Shown piece after piece: positions 1-13,500 of a stretch of 64,000 nucleotides of DNA. The position numbers and the translations under genes were made by a program. Position 1 is the stretch's first letter. Each line of letters opens with the position of its first letter. The DNA is from Colius striatus (lineage: Eukaryota > Chordata > Aves > Coliiformes > Coliidae). Below the pieces are notes generated by a model. The model was given only the letters and a program-made list of their open reading frames with translations. It was not told the DNA's origin and did no database searches. The stretch covers positions 139,666,671 through 139,730,670 of the forward strand of contig NC_084759.1 of assembly GCF_028858725.1 (NCBI RefSeq), written 5' to 3'.

Positions 1-321
1 AAATATCTAAAGGGTGGGTGTCAGGAGGTTGGGGCATCCCTTTTTTCTATAGTAGCTAGCAACAGGACAAGGGGTAATGGGATGAAGCTGGAACACAAAA
101 AGTTCCACTTAAATATAAGAAAAAACTATTTCACTGTAAGGGTGATGGAGCAGTGGAACAGGCTGCCCAGAGGGGTTGTGGAGTCTCCTTCCTTGGAGGT
201 CTTCAAGATCCACCTATGTTCCTATGCAACCTGATCTAGGTGAACCTGCTTCTGCAGGGGGGTTGGACTAGATGATGTCTAAAGGTCCCTTCCAACCCCT
301 ACCATTCTATGATTCTATGAT
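1..321 (+). mobile_element. CR1 LINE, 3' end (cut by window edge)
   Basis: Begins inside the last CR1 coding stretch, passes the conserved GGCTGCCCAGAGGGGTTGTGG block and the 3' UTR (TTGGACTAGATGATG) and ends in the CR1 tail repeat ATTCTATG. It shares variants with the copy at 2508-3070. It lies in DERA intron 4, antisense to DERA. Confidence 0.95.
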
Positions 322-788
322 AAGATACTAAGTGCATCTTGTAAAAAGGTCTCTTTCACGTGCCTTAAACTTTTCCAGAGGCCTACATAAGAAAGGAGAA
401 CATTTATTGCTTACAGCAGAAATAAGGATTAATTCATAAATGAATTTATATATACTTTTATTTTAATGCATATATTTTGAATTCTTCTTAATTCTGTTCA
501 GTAGTATTTCAAGTTAAATACCTATAATATGTTCAACAGTTAAATCACAACATAGCAGAAATTGCTTTCAATGAGGTCTATCTTACTTTTATGATATTTA
601 AGTACAAAACTCATAGGCAACTTTGAACTGGAAAAGATAATGGCTTTGTCAGACATCTTCTTACCCTCTGACATATAAATGTGTTTAGTACATATTTTTC
701 TTCTACACCACAATGAAACAAAAACAAAAAATAACCACCAGAAAACATGGATCTTAGCATTAAACACCTGATCTAACTTCAAAGTTAG

Positions 789-864
789 CCTCTGTTTCGA
801 GCAGGGGGTTGGACCAGATGGCATCCAGAGCGCCTTTCCAACCTGCATAATTCTTTGATTCTAC
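789..864 (+). mobile_element. CR1 LINE, very short 3' tip
   Basis: About 76 bases matching only the last part of the CR1 3' UTR (GGGGGTTGGACCAGATGG, CCTTTCCAACC) and a decayed ATTCTTTGATTCT tail. A strongly 5'-truncated insertion. Confidence 0.85.
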
Positions 865-1454
865 TTCATGCTTATTGTAGATTCAGGACTTGTCTCTCAT
901 GTGTGGTGACTGAAGAAGTGCTGGCACTATTAGATTTGTAAGTACAAGTCCTGAACCTGCTGGCTGCTCAGCAGGCAATAACCCTTGCCTCTGCACACAT
1001 CTTCACTGAATTCAGCTTGTTAGATTATACATAAAAGCCAAAAAACTGACACAGAAAAAAAAAAACCCACAACAACTTGTATTAGAACTCCTAAAGCTCA
1101 TATTGCATCATTGTAATTATTGCTGTTGTTATCATTATCTACTTAGTGTCTGCTTATACTTTGTCCAGCACACTATCTCAATTTCTTCTACATGGGGGAA
1201 AAAAACATTGATATATCTTAAGAACCTCTTTGAAGTGTTTCCAGCAAAACTGACTTGGCATTCCTGATAAGCTTGACATTGAAAGGAAACAAAAGATTAT
1301 ACCAGAAGCAAATCCTCCTCTCCATTCCCTTCCTTTCACCTGCTACCTTTTCACCTTACTCTCTGAAACAAAAGCAAGTCCAAACTTGTGGATTTTTCTA
1401 CATGTTTTATAGCATCAAAATATATTATTGGATATTTTTTTTAATAAAACTTAC

Positions 1455-1550
1455 CTGAAGCTACAGGTATGTTACAACCAGCAGCCTTCAGAGCATTAAC
1501 AGCATCAGTGACTCTTGCAGGATATACACAAACCGCTCCAACAGTAATGC
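1455..1550 (-). CDS. DERA: DERA coding exon 4 (residues 93-124)
   Basis: Reads [18 protein letters not shown], then [13 protein letters not shown], nearly identical to human. The CVYP cysteine matches the reactive Cys of bacterial DeoC. The donor is GTAAGT; the next exon lies outside the window. Confidence 0.98.
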
Positions 1551-4500
1551 CTGAAAAAGCCACAGTTCACTTTTTCACGTACAGATTTTCACCTTCTTGA
1601 GTGCAATCCACATTACCCACATTATGAGCAGGTGTGCACTGTTCTTGTCTCCTTCTGCACTCTTACAACGATATTAAGCACCTACACAAGGTGTTATGTT
1701 GCTCAAATGGTTCAGGTAATTTTCCATATTGTTATCTCCCTCGTGTTTCTTCACCTGACTCTGGGAGCAAATTTGCATTAGCAGGTGTTAAAATACCAAG
1801 ACTTTTATTGACAGATTCACTGTTTAATGCCAACACATACAGTTAAGGCATGCTTAGTCAGCAAATTATCACAAGAGGAAAATGCACTGCCAAGCTCTGC
1901 CCTTACTTGTTATGCCAGACTAAGCCCAGCAGCAACTAAGCAGTCTTTATGTTAATGCAGTCCTACTACCGTTCTCTCAAAGGCTAGGATAATTGACCTC
2001 ATATTTAATACTTCAACTATCTGAAGAGTTCATAAATGCAAGTTTTAAAAGAAGACTAATCTTTGATATTTTATGTGTATGGCTTAAAACCAGAAGCCCG
2101 ACTCTCCATTGGTTCTACATCATATGACTACAATCAGCAGACCAATGCCCATGTAAAACTTGAAATAATACAACAGTAAAAGCATGCCCCAAATGTCACT
2201 GGGATTGTGTTTTTGTTAAATCCTCATAAGGCCAACATGACAGGACAAAAGTCAAATGGTATTCACTGACATATCAGTGGTTACATCTAGAAGAATTCAG
2301 AAATGCTGCTCAGATATAAAGAGGTTTTATTATTAGTTATATTGACTGCCTCAATTTACTCTGAAGTTTTAGCATGTCCAGTCTTGACTGTAACACTGGG
2401 ATTTCAGATGGAGCCTGCTTGAGTAACATCAGGGAAAGTTTTACCCCTAGTTCTTAATTATTGTCTTCCACCTCTTTAAGTCTGCTGACTTAAAGAACTT
2501 AGTCAAAGGAGGTTCTTCTCTGCCTCTACTCTGCCTTGGTGAGGCCTCATCTGGAGTACTGTGTCCAGTTCCGGGCTCCTCAGCTCAAGAGGGACAGGGA
2601 AGTGCTGGAGAGAGTCCAGTGCAGGGCCACCAAGATGATCAGGGGACTGGAATACCTCTTATACAAGGAAAGACTGCAGGAACTGGGGCTGTTTAGTCTA
2701 GAGAGGAGGAGACTGAGGGGAGATCTTATTAACATTTACAAATATCAAACAGTAGGTGTCAGGAGGTTGGGGCATCCTTTTTTTCTATAGTAGCTAGCAA
2801 CAGGACAAGAGGTAATGGGATGAAGCTGGAAGACAAAAAGTTCCACTTAAATATTAGAAAAAAAACATTTTACTGTTTAGGTGAGGGAGCCCTGGCACAG
2901 GCTGCCCAGAGGGGTTGTGGAGTCTCCTTCCTTGGAGGTCTTCAAGACCTGCCTGGACATGTTCCTGTGTGACCTGATCTAGGTGGACCTGCTTCTGTAG
3001 GGAGGTTGGACTAGATGATCTCTAAAGGTCCCTTCCAATCCCTACCATTCTATGATTCTATGATTCTGTGACTTAGCTGGGAACTGAGTGTCTGCACATG
3101 TGTATATATGATACACAACTGCATACACTCACTAGAGGGCTGATTCCTCAAAGTAGCTAAGGAGCTAAGATAGATGTCTCTGCTGAAACAAGCAGGTAAC
3201 AAGTCTTGTTTTCTGCAAGAGAAATAACATGCTTAGTAGTGTGAAACATTTCTCTTCCAACAGGCAAAGTGACAGGCTTGGCTGTGACACACAGAAACAG
3301 CAGCTAAGCATGAAACCCAAAGGAGTCACATGAACGCTCACTCCTTCTCCAATTTACAAAGGACATCTGCAGATTAACAGAATATTCAATTAGTTTCACT
3401 TTACTGCTTTGTTATTAAAAGACATACACTAAGGTTACACATTTGTGGCTTCCACGTCAAATTTGCTCATTAGGTGTCACAACTTTTAAGTGTTGCCCTG
3501 AGTCCATGCTTCACTTTGGTTGCCAATTGAGAATGGATCTTTTTCTCCTTGTGTTCATATATTAACTCAAAGGAATAGATATTTTGCAGTTAGAACTTAA
3601 GACAGTTGCTATGAATAAGACCATATAGGTGATGGAATAACTTATCCTAGATGCTGTCTCCAGGCATTTAAAGGACAAGAGAGACATTAGGAGCAATTAA
3701 CATGGTTTTACCAAAGGGAAGTCAGGTTTGACCAGCCTGATAGCCTTTTATGAAGATGCAACCAGGTGGATAGATGGTGGTAGTGCAGTGGATGTGGTTT
3801 ATCTTGATTTCAGTACAGCATTTGACACCGTCTCCCACAGCATCCTCACAGTAAAACTGAGAAAGTGTGGGCTGGATGATCAGGTAGTGAGGTGGATTGT
3901 GAACTGGTTGAAGGGAAGAAGACAGAGAGTTGTGATCAATGGGGCAGGGTCTAGTTGGAGGCCTGTATCCTGTGGAGTCCCTCAGGGGCTGGTGCTGGAA
4001 CTGGTACTGTTCAATCTATTCATTAATGACCTTGATGAGGGAATAGAGGGCACTGTCAGCAAGTTTGCTGATGATACTAAACTGAGGGGAGTGGCTGACA
4101 CACCAGAAGGCTGTGCTGCCATTCAATGACACCTGGACAGGCTGTAGAGTTGGGTAGGGAGAAATCTAATGAAATTCAACAAGGGCAAGTATAGAGTTTT
4201 ACATCTGGGAAAGAATAACTCCACATACCAGTACAGTCTGGGGAATGAACTCTTAGAGAGTACTGTAGGGAAAAGGGACCTGGGGATCCTGGTGGACAGC
4301 AGGACGGCTGTGAGCCAGCAATATGCCCTCGTAACCAAGAAGACCAGTGACATCCTACGGTGTATTACAAGGCTAGTGGGCAGTAGTTCAAGACAGATTC
4401 TCCTCCTCCTCCTCTACTCTGCCCTTGTGAGACCGTATCTCAAATATTGTGTCCATTTCTGGGCCCCTCAGTTCAAGAAGGACAGGGAGTTGCTGGATAG

Positions 4501-7500
4501 AGTCCAGCGCAGGGCTACAAAGATGATTAGGGGAGTGGAGCATCTCCCTTATGATGAAAGGCTGAGGGAGCTGGAGCTCTTCAGCTTGGAAAAGACTGAG
4601 GGGTGACCTTATTAATGTTTACAAATATAAAGGGCGGGTGCCAGGAGGATGGAGCCAGGCTGTACTCAGTGATGTCCAATGATAGGACAAGGGGCACAGA
4701 TACAAGCTGGAACATAAGAGGTTCCAAAGAAACATAAGGAACAACTACTTCACTGTGAGGGTGATGGAATACTGGAACAGGCTGCCCAGATGGGTTGTGG
4801 TGTCTCCTTCTCTGAAGACATTCAAAACCCACCTGGACAAGTTCCTGTGTGACTTACTATGGGTAGCCTGCTCTGGCATGGGGGTTGGACTGGATGATCT
4901 TTCGAAGTCCCTTCCAACTCTTAAGATTCTGTGATATAGGACTTAGTTTGTTCTCTTAGGGCTATTAGTTCTGCACCACTGCAGGCCATTTTTATATCTT
5001 TCTGAAAAATGAAAAATAAAGAGGAGATGTAGACATTTTCTCTACAAAATAAACACAACAAAAATTATCTTACCTTTATCATGCATGTCCAAGGCTTTCA
5101 GCAGATCCTCTCTGATTGGATGCTTTGCTTTAAAACACAATCTGCGAACATTTGAAGCAGTATCATCGCCTGAAAGTGTGGTGAGATCTATGCAGGTGAC
5201 AGCTTTCAGCAGCCAAGCAGCCTACAAAGGGAGTGAAGCAAGTAATACAGTATTTCAGTTTATGCTTCCAAAGCCCGACCAACTTAGAAGATGCATGAAT
5301 TAGCCTTGGTCTCACTCTAAGAATGAGAAAATGTATGGGTTAGAATACTGAGGATACACAAAGAATGGTTTATGACAGATAGGATTGGCAGATATTTTTT
5401 CATGTCATGTACAGAAAGGATCTGAAATCAAAGGCAGCTCTCTCAGCAGAATCAATGGATCAAATTCCTATTTTTGATGCAAAAGCTTACTAGCAAATGG
5501 GACTCTGTAAGAATCAGACAAATGTTTTTTACTTGGACAAAAAGCCCCTTGTTTCAAATTTAATTCTGAAAGACAAAGATGAAAACACCATGTATGTGAG
5601 GAACCTCGCTGTTACAATATGCTCCATTCCATACAGTATGCCTGTATCTTTAAGGATTGTATGCATGAGAAATTACACATATGCTTCAAGAGAAGCACAA
5701 GTTTGCAATTGCCATTAACCAGATGAGTCTACACATAGCAATTTGCACACTTGCATGATTGCATGCTTCTGCGAGACTGCAAAATGGAATCAGTGGGAGG
5801 TTAAGAACTCAGACTTCTTAAAACTTAGGGTCTAGACTCCAGATGTTTCCAGTTTCTTTTGTGTGAATTGAGAATAAAAAACACCTGCAATTATTTGCTA
5901 GGGGAGAAAAAAAAAAGTAAATGTTAAGAGCTAAGTGACAAGGCTAAAACACTCTGTTAGAAAATGCTACAGAATTTTTAAACACCTATTAATTGGGGAA
6001 TGGAACAAAAGCACAACTATGATTTTTTTTACACACAAAAATTGAACTTTAGACATTATTTTAAAATATTTCTTAATGGTCTTTCAGCAAACTCTCACCT
6101 ACAGTGACAGCTTCACTTAAAGCCAGTATCTTTTAGTAGTTACTTGTTCAACAAGAGTTTGCAATAGGGAAACCCATTTGAGTCCACAAAGTGCCTCTCT
6201 GACTGCTCTGTGACAAGATTTGTCAGTATAGGCAGCCAAACTTGCTGTTTCTGTATGGAGGTATTACTCTGCAAATTTAAAGTGGCTGGCCAGCATACTC
6301 CTTTCACACTTCACTGATGGGAGTCTCCTTTCTGAACTTGCAGTATATGTTACAATGAAAGCTGCTTTGAGGTGACTGAATGGAGTAACGAACCCCATTA
6401 ATAGCCTCTGTTAGTCAGAGCTTGCCTGCATGTTTCTAACTGATTTCTACTTTCACCCTATAATACTTCAAAAAGGGTTTTCACTCTAAATGTTAAGTGT
6501 CTTTTACATGGATTTCTTTTATCCTTTGTTTGAGGGAATTTTTGTCTTATCTCTTACAACACGAATCATAAAGTCATCAAGACAGATGTAGTTAGGGAGT
6601 TCCAAGAACTGGTATGAACTTAGTTTTTTTTTAAATATGTATTTTGGGAAATGTGCTTCAAAATCTGAATTTGTGGTGGCACTTACGGGTTCAAAACCAG
6701 CAGATGACTATCCTGCAATGATAGTGTTCAAACACAGAAGAGATGCATCTGGCCTTCTTTGAAGTAAAACCTTACTTGAGTAGCTCAGTAACAGTGCCAC
6801 TACACAGGCGAGTGGGGAAGTGTTAGTAATATTTAAACATTTGTCCTACAGCCATGTTGAGGGAGTGCTACTAAATCACTTTCTTCACAATAATTCCTTG
6901 CAATCAAAGCCTGTGGCTCTCTATGTCTTTGTTCTGAAGTAACTTTGGTCTAATCAGAAAACTTACTTTTTACATTACTGCGCCTGCAGTGTCTGAAGAT
7001 AGACAAGGTTATGGAATACCCTGTGGATTTTCTCACTGACATGATTTCCCAATTCAGAGCCACTGGACTGCCAAACTTGTTATCAAGTGACTTTTTATGC
7101 ATAAGAAACTCTTGAGAAATGCTGAGCTGGTGCCTAACTTTCCTCAGTTTATGTCCCTTTTTTTTTAATTTTAATCATAGCACTCAAAGTACAAGCTTTC
7201 AGGTTCATGTAACAAGCAGGAAGGATTTTTTTCTATCATCACGTTCCAGTAGGGTCTTACAGCTGCATCACATTATCCCCAAACTGTCATCCACAAGTTC
7301 TGTGCTCATTGTGAAAGCAGCTTCAGCCAATCCAGAATAGCTGCCTGACATTCTAAGCTCAGGATGCCAACTGTTTTGAACAGGTTTTTTAAGAATTAAT
7401 TATAATTAAATGATTCATGCTTTGTTCTACTACATGGGACTCTTAAGATTGATCCTTGAATGTCTCTTTCCTCCTGCTTCCATGTTAACAGTTACTGTTG

Positions 7501-10500
7501 CAAGTAAACAATTTATTTAGCTGCAGAGGAGAGGAATCACACACATTTACTTGCAGAACAGCAATGTAAGAATCAAGTTATCTTTTGGACACTGGTTATA
7601 ACCCCAAGCCTGAGAGCTCACTAGGAGCTCCAAATTTGCTCCACAGCGTTTCTCAGATCTTGCCTTTCTCTGAGTGCTGCCAAAGCACTTAGGGCATCCT
7701 GCAGCCAGCTCTGCCTGCCATTCCCTTCCCTGGGCTACCCATCCTGATGCTGAGGTAGCAGAAACCAGTACATGGCTGTGCCTCACCCACTCTGCTTTGC
7801 ATAACATTTTAGCTTACATTGCTGATCTGATGGCTTTTCATTCCATTTCTTATGCACAAACTGGGAAAACTAAAATGCACACCGGGACAACAACTGGAAG
7901 TTCTGCCAGGGGGACAAAAACAGCAGAGGCTGACAGCAACTGCTATGACATTAAACGTGTGTGTTCAATTGATGTACTTTATGTACAGGGGGATAATTCA
8001 TTCCCTAGTCCTGACAGCTATGCTATTTCTGATACCAACCAGGACACCATTGGCCTTCTTGGCCACCTGGGCTCATGTTTAGCTGCTGTTGATTAACACT
8101 CCCAGGTCCCTTTCCTCCAGGCAGCTTTCCAGATACTCTGCCCCAAGCCTGTAGCATTGCCTGGGGTTGCTGTGACCCAAGCGCAGGACTTGACACTTGG
8201 CCTTATTGAACCTCATACAACTGGCCTCAGCTCATCAATCCAGCCAGTCCAGGTCCTTCTGTAGAGCATTCCTGCCCTCAAGCAGATCAACACTCCTAAC
8301 AAACCCAGTGTTATCTGCAAACTGACTGAGGGTGGACTCAATTGCGAAGGAGCAGGAAAAACAATTACAGGCTCTCCCCCACCAGACAAAAGTAGGACAA
8401 CCCCTCAGGAACCATCAATATCCACCTGCTTCTTTCTTGATCTCAATGTACCTAGAGTCAGTCTGGCCACAGCTACATCTCCAGGATGCCAGATCATGGT
8501 GATATACTTTACAGAATGGAATTTTCCTTTAAGCAAGGATGAGAGGATGAGTATCTTGGGAAACAGGCTCTGATAGACAGAAGAAATGTGCCATGTCAAG
8601 GCTTTAGTAACAGTTTAGGTTGGGATGACCATGAATCAACAGCTTCATTGTGTGTACCTGACTATTGTGTATCCTCAAAGAGCTACTAGAGACTGATAAG
8701 GAGTGAACCTCCTCTCTCAGAAGGCCCAAAGGCTCAATGGTTGCCTAATTAACATGAGGAGAGCAAAAATCTGCAACAGCTAGGGGAAAGGTGAAGTCAG
8801 CTGGGAGAGATCATGACCACTGACTGAATTCAAAATGAAAAAGACCTAAGCTCCCCAATGCCTGTAAGGAGCATGCATGCTACTTTTCTTGGCAAGTGAG
8901 CTTAATTTAAATACAACTAACTAGTAGCAGAAGGAATGGTAACTCCTAACCGATGGGCATAAATTTGGGTGGGATTTTGCTAATCAAGTAACAGGATAAA
9001 TATGTGAACACTTTTTTTGTGTGGTGTGCTAGCTTTGTGGAGTTACCACCCAGCACTCATCTTTGCACAAATCTGAAACAGAGCAGTACTTCAACTCTGT
9101 GTGTAGATTGGCTTATTGCACACCTACTATCAAACCCCACCTGTGGGACAACACAATGAATACAAGATAGCTTTGAAGAAAAGTTCATTTGCCCCACTGG
9201 TTTTAGTGGTGGCTTACATAAATCTATCTTATACTAAGATGGACAATCACTAACCTTATCTCAAAGAAGTCAGACTCCTTAACATTAGTAGCTTTTTCGT
9301 TCTCTTTTTTCTTCTTTTTTTTTCTTTAATTTTCCCCACTCAAGTGCCATAGCCAGTCGGGATTTTTGAGTTTTAGGCAAGAACTAGTTAAGCAAAGAAA
9401 TCACACATGTTGGGGGTGTTTAAGTAAAGAAAAATCATCCAGGTAGGTCAAACTTGACAGGGACCATGATCATATCTTACAGCTTTAAAATTAAAAAATA
9501 AGAAGGCAGTGTGCAGAGAAGTCTGTCTGGGAAAGAGAATAAATGTGGTGGGATAGTAATACACAATTTAATCCACTCATGAATAAAGATGACTTTAATT
9601 CATTTGCAGTTTTGCCACTCATGAGTTATAAGGTTTTTAACTTGTTTGGATAAATGCGTCACTTTATTCCATCCCATCATCATCAAATACAAATTATTAA
9701 AATAAGACATGGACAAGCACATCTTTTAAGTTTACATGCATCTTGAAAAAAATTCAATATTGCAGCCTGGAGAAGGAAAGTGACTGCTTTAAAAATACAG
9801 GAATGGAATGCATAAAAAGAGCACTTACTTGCCAATTACCTTTCACAGTTTTCCAGTTTTTTATTCGTTCTGCATGACTCACAACTGCAGGTGGATTCAC
9901 ATACACTTTTGAGATCCAGCCAAGTTCTGGGATGGGGAAAAAAAAAGAATAAAGAAAGTCTCATCTATTTTTGTATTCTTTTAATACACAGTATGGAACT
10001 TAGGAGAAAATTGTACCTTGGTTTTGGACCTCTGAAGAGCATATTGTGTTTTCACGTCCTTTTAAGGGCTTATGTATTTATCACCAGGCCAAAAATAACA
10101 GCATTAACTTCTGGTTAAGGTATGATCTGTGAACTAGGTGTTTCACATAGCAAGTTCTGTTTGCCATTACAACTGAATTAACTTACCACTGATGAAAGAC
10201 ATTATGTTGCCAGCATAATGTAGTTAACAACTACCTAGTTTATTACACATGCAACATGTGAGAAGGCCCCACGAAACAGCTTTCTGCCATTGCTTCCTGA
10301 TTTACTTCTTGATTCCAGCTGGCACGCAGGGTACAGCAACATATTTTGTGTGTGTGAACCTTTGTTTACAGGAACTGTACTCCACAGAGTCACCAAAACC
10401 TCTGGACAGGCCCTTTCATAACAAAGCACTTGAGTTGTTACTGTCTAGAGCTAGTTTTACTGAATTTGCTACTAGGGCCCAACTAACTGAAAGTTTCCAA

Positions 10501-13500
10501 AGAACTGAATTCCTGGGCAACACACTTGTCTGGATGCTGCTGAGATGCATGCCTGCCTGAGAGGTCCTCACCTAGTCAAGCAACCTGGTGGACTCAAGGC
10601 AAGATCTTCAGATGTGGATTCCTTCAGATGCCTGCTGCAGACAGCTTGGATCACAATTTCAATGAGTTTCAGAATCCATAAACAATAACCAGACACAAAG
10701 AGAAATAGATGCCCAATGTTTACTAAAAGAGTGAAACTGTCTAAACATAGAAGCACCAAAAATTGGACAGTGCTTAACAAAGGGTAATTAACTGATAAAG
10801 CAGAACTGAGGGTTCAGGCCTTTGAATCTTGACATTTCTGTGTAGTGCGATAAACCAAAAGCATAATTTTTAATGTTAATAAACACAAAGTGCTCACAAA
10901 GTACACAGGAAAAAGCAATCAGATAATCTTTAAAATCTCTCATATCCCAAAACATATATAGTTCTTCTAAATAATCATACAAGTAATCCAAGAAAATACT
11001 CTGAAGACATCATCAACAATCATTAACCACCAATCATCAGCAAATCACCACCATCAATCATTAAATACCATAATTAGTTAAAGTCAATATATAGACAAGG
11101 GCTCAGATACTAAGAGATAATAAGTCTGAGTGACTTGATTTATTAAGAGCATCTCTACAAATCTCCTTCGCTACTGTATTAAACTTGCATTTCCCTTGAG
11201 CATATTGATTAAAAATGTTTAAAACTTTAAAAAAAGCCAATAGCTGAAATTACTGATTTTGCAGAGAAATCTTATCCTCAAATATTTTCTTCCTACTTTA
11301 CAGTTTTAATAGCCAAAAAGAGTGCAGAATTAATATACAAGCTAAAATATGTGTAAATACAAGCTTGTTTTCCTAATTAAGACTTACTGAAAGCTCTGAA
11401 TAAACCAATTTAGGGTAAAGATGACTCAGCGGAAATGGACAAAGGAATGAAACAGCTCAACAAAATCTTGTTCTAAGCACCGTAAGCCACCTTGCCTCCA
11501 GTTTCCTATTATCACATACAAGTAAATGAGCAGTACTTGCAAGGTCAAAATGTTGTCCAAAAATAAAAAAAGTTACGCCAAAGAAGGAATTTCAAAGGAA
11601 TACTAAGGAACTTAAGGATCGCTTTAAAACATCAGGCTTAAAGATTTAGTTTCTTTAAGGCCTCAGTCTCACCGTTTGCAGACAAAGAAAAGGAGGAGCT
11701 TGCAAAGTTGCAAACCAGTCATACAACAAACCTGATAACTTCTCTCCACTTTCAAAGCCACAGGCTTATCCATTCTGCCACAAAAGCAAGAAACTCAACT
11801 GACAATGTAGAAAGCAAGTGAGAAAAGCTACAAAATCTATGGCTAGAACTTTCCTTCTTTTTGAATACCAATAAATGCAAATCAAATAAACATAGACAGA
11901 TGAAATATAAGCTAGTGAAACCTCTACATCCTCCACAGTTACTTTAAGGTTGAGGCTCCTACATGATCAGCAGACGGCAGACATCACTTCCCGTGAGGCC
12001 ACTCCAGGCAACGCCTGACAAAGTCCACGGAGGAGGAAAACATACATAAATAAATGAAGGAAACACAAACTCTGTGTTGTGATTTTCCTATTACATGCCA
12101 AGTGCTCACCTGGAATCACTTAATCATAATTCAATTTATCAAGATAACTTTTCAATCCTACTGGGTGCCTGGTGATCTTTCAGACCCTTGGAAAATGTGA
12201 TAAAATTAAAGCAGCTGTTTAGACGAGGCATTAAGCTCCTTGCTCTCTTACATGGATGCAGAAGCTTCAGTTACTCTACCCTAACCTATCCTTCCTACAT
12301 TATGAAAAACAACCAAGAAATCCAACTCAGTAATTATTTTGTAATGACTACTGCCTTCTATAGAAGAGTTAGAAAGACTATGGGGACAGCATCCAGCTTG
12401 TTAAATACAGCAAGTTTTCATGTTCTTGGGGCATAAACGTAAAATTAAGTGAAAGAACCAAAATTTCCCCCAGGAGTAGGTTAATCCTTGATTACTTATT
12501 ATTTGGAGTAGATTTAGTCTGATTCATCTTGTGCTGGACTTCAATGGAAACATACATACAGCTATTTTATCTGCTGCTACCTGACTTTTGATCATAGCTT
12601 CTTGGAAGGTCTGAGTAACCTCTCAAGGAAACAGAGCACTGCACTCTAGATTAGCCTAAAAGAAATAGTGAAGTGTAATGCCCTTTTTTAGGGGGGATAT
12701 TCGGTAAATAACATTTAAGAAATTTAGCAACTAATGGAAATGAAGAGGGGAAGAATAGTGGAAGGAAAATAAAGTGACTACTTCTACAAACTCTTATTTG
12801 CCCCAAGTCACCTGTAAAAGCTGCCATATATCAGCTGATAAGCAACAGCTGATTGTATGTTCCTAGCTCTTTGCAAACACAACGAGATTCATTGGCTTAA
12901 GTCCTTTCACTGCATAACCCATTTTACTTTCCATTTGTCATGGTTTGACATGACAGCTGTTTTTGATAATGGGGAAGGGCTTGTAAAGATGGCTCCTGTA
13001 AGAAGTTGCTCAAAACATTCCCCAGCTCTGAGCCAGACCCACTTCTGGGGTTGAGCCAATTAGATGCCTCCACGATGATCTTTTAAGAAGTTGGAAAAGG
13101 AGACTTCTTCCTGTTCCTTCTTTCTCCTGTCCCTTCTTTTCCAGTTGGTAGGGTTGCAAGGAGTGGAGAGAAAGAAGCAACCATGCGGACTCCAAGGTCA
13201 GTGAGGGAAGAGAGGAGGAGGTGTGCTGGAGCAGTGTCCCCTGCATCCTATGGAGAGGACTGGTAAAACAGTGATTTGTTTGCATTTCATTAAAGAGCCC
13301 ACATCAGGGGCAGTGATTCTCTTAATTAAAGACCCTGAGCCAGGGGCAGTGACTACGGCCAGAGGAGGCTGTGTCCCATGTGAAGAACTCCATATTCACA
13401 GAAGCTATAACTGTGGGGAAGAACCCACGCCAAAGAAGCTCATTAAAATTATGTCCAGAAGATGCTGTGTCCTGTGGGATGGACCCTGTATGTGCAGAAG

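Larger units (their letters stand above)
1551..5073 (-). other. DERA: DERA intron 3
   Basis: 3.5 kb bounded by GTAAGA and TTTTTCAG. Two plus-strand CR1 copies (2508-3070, 3630-4938) make up about half of it. The rest is AT-rich with no other recognised feature. Confidence 0.9.
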
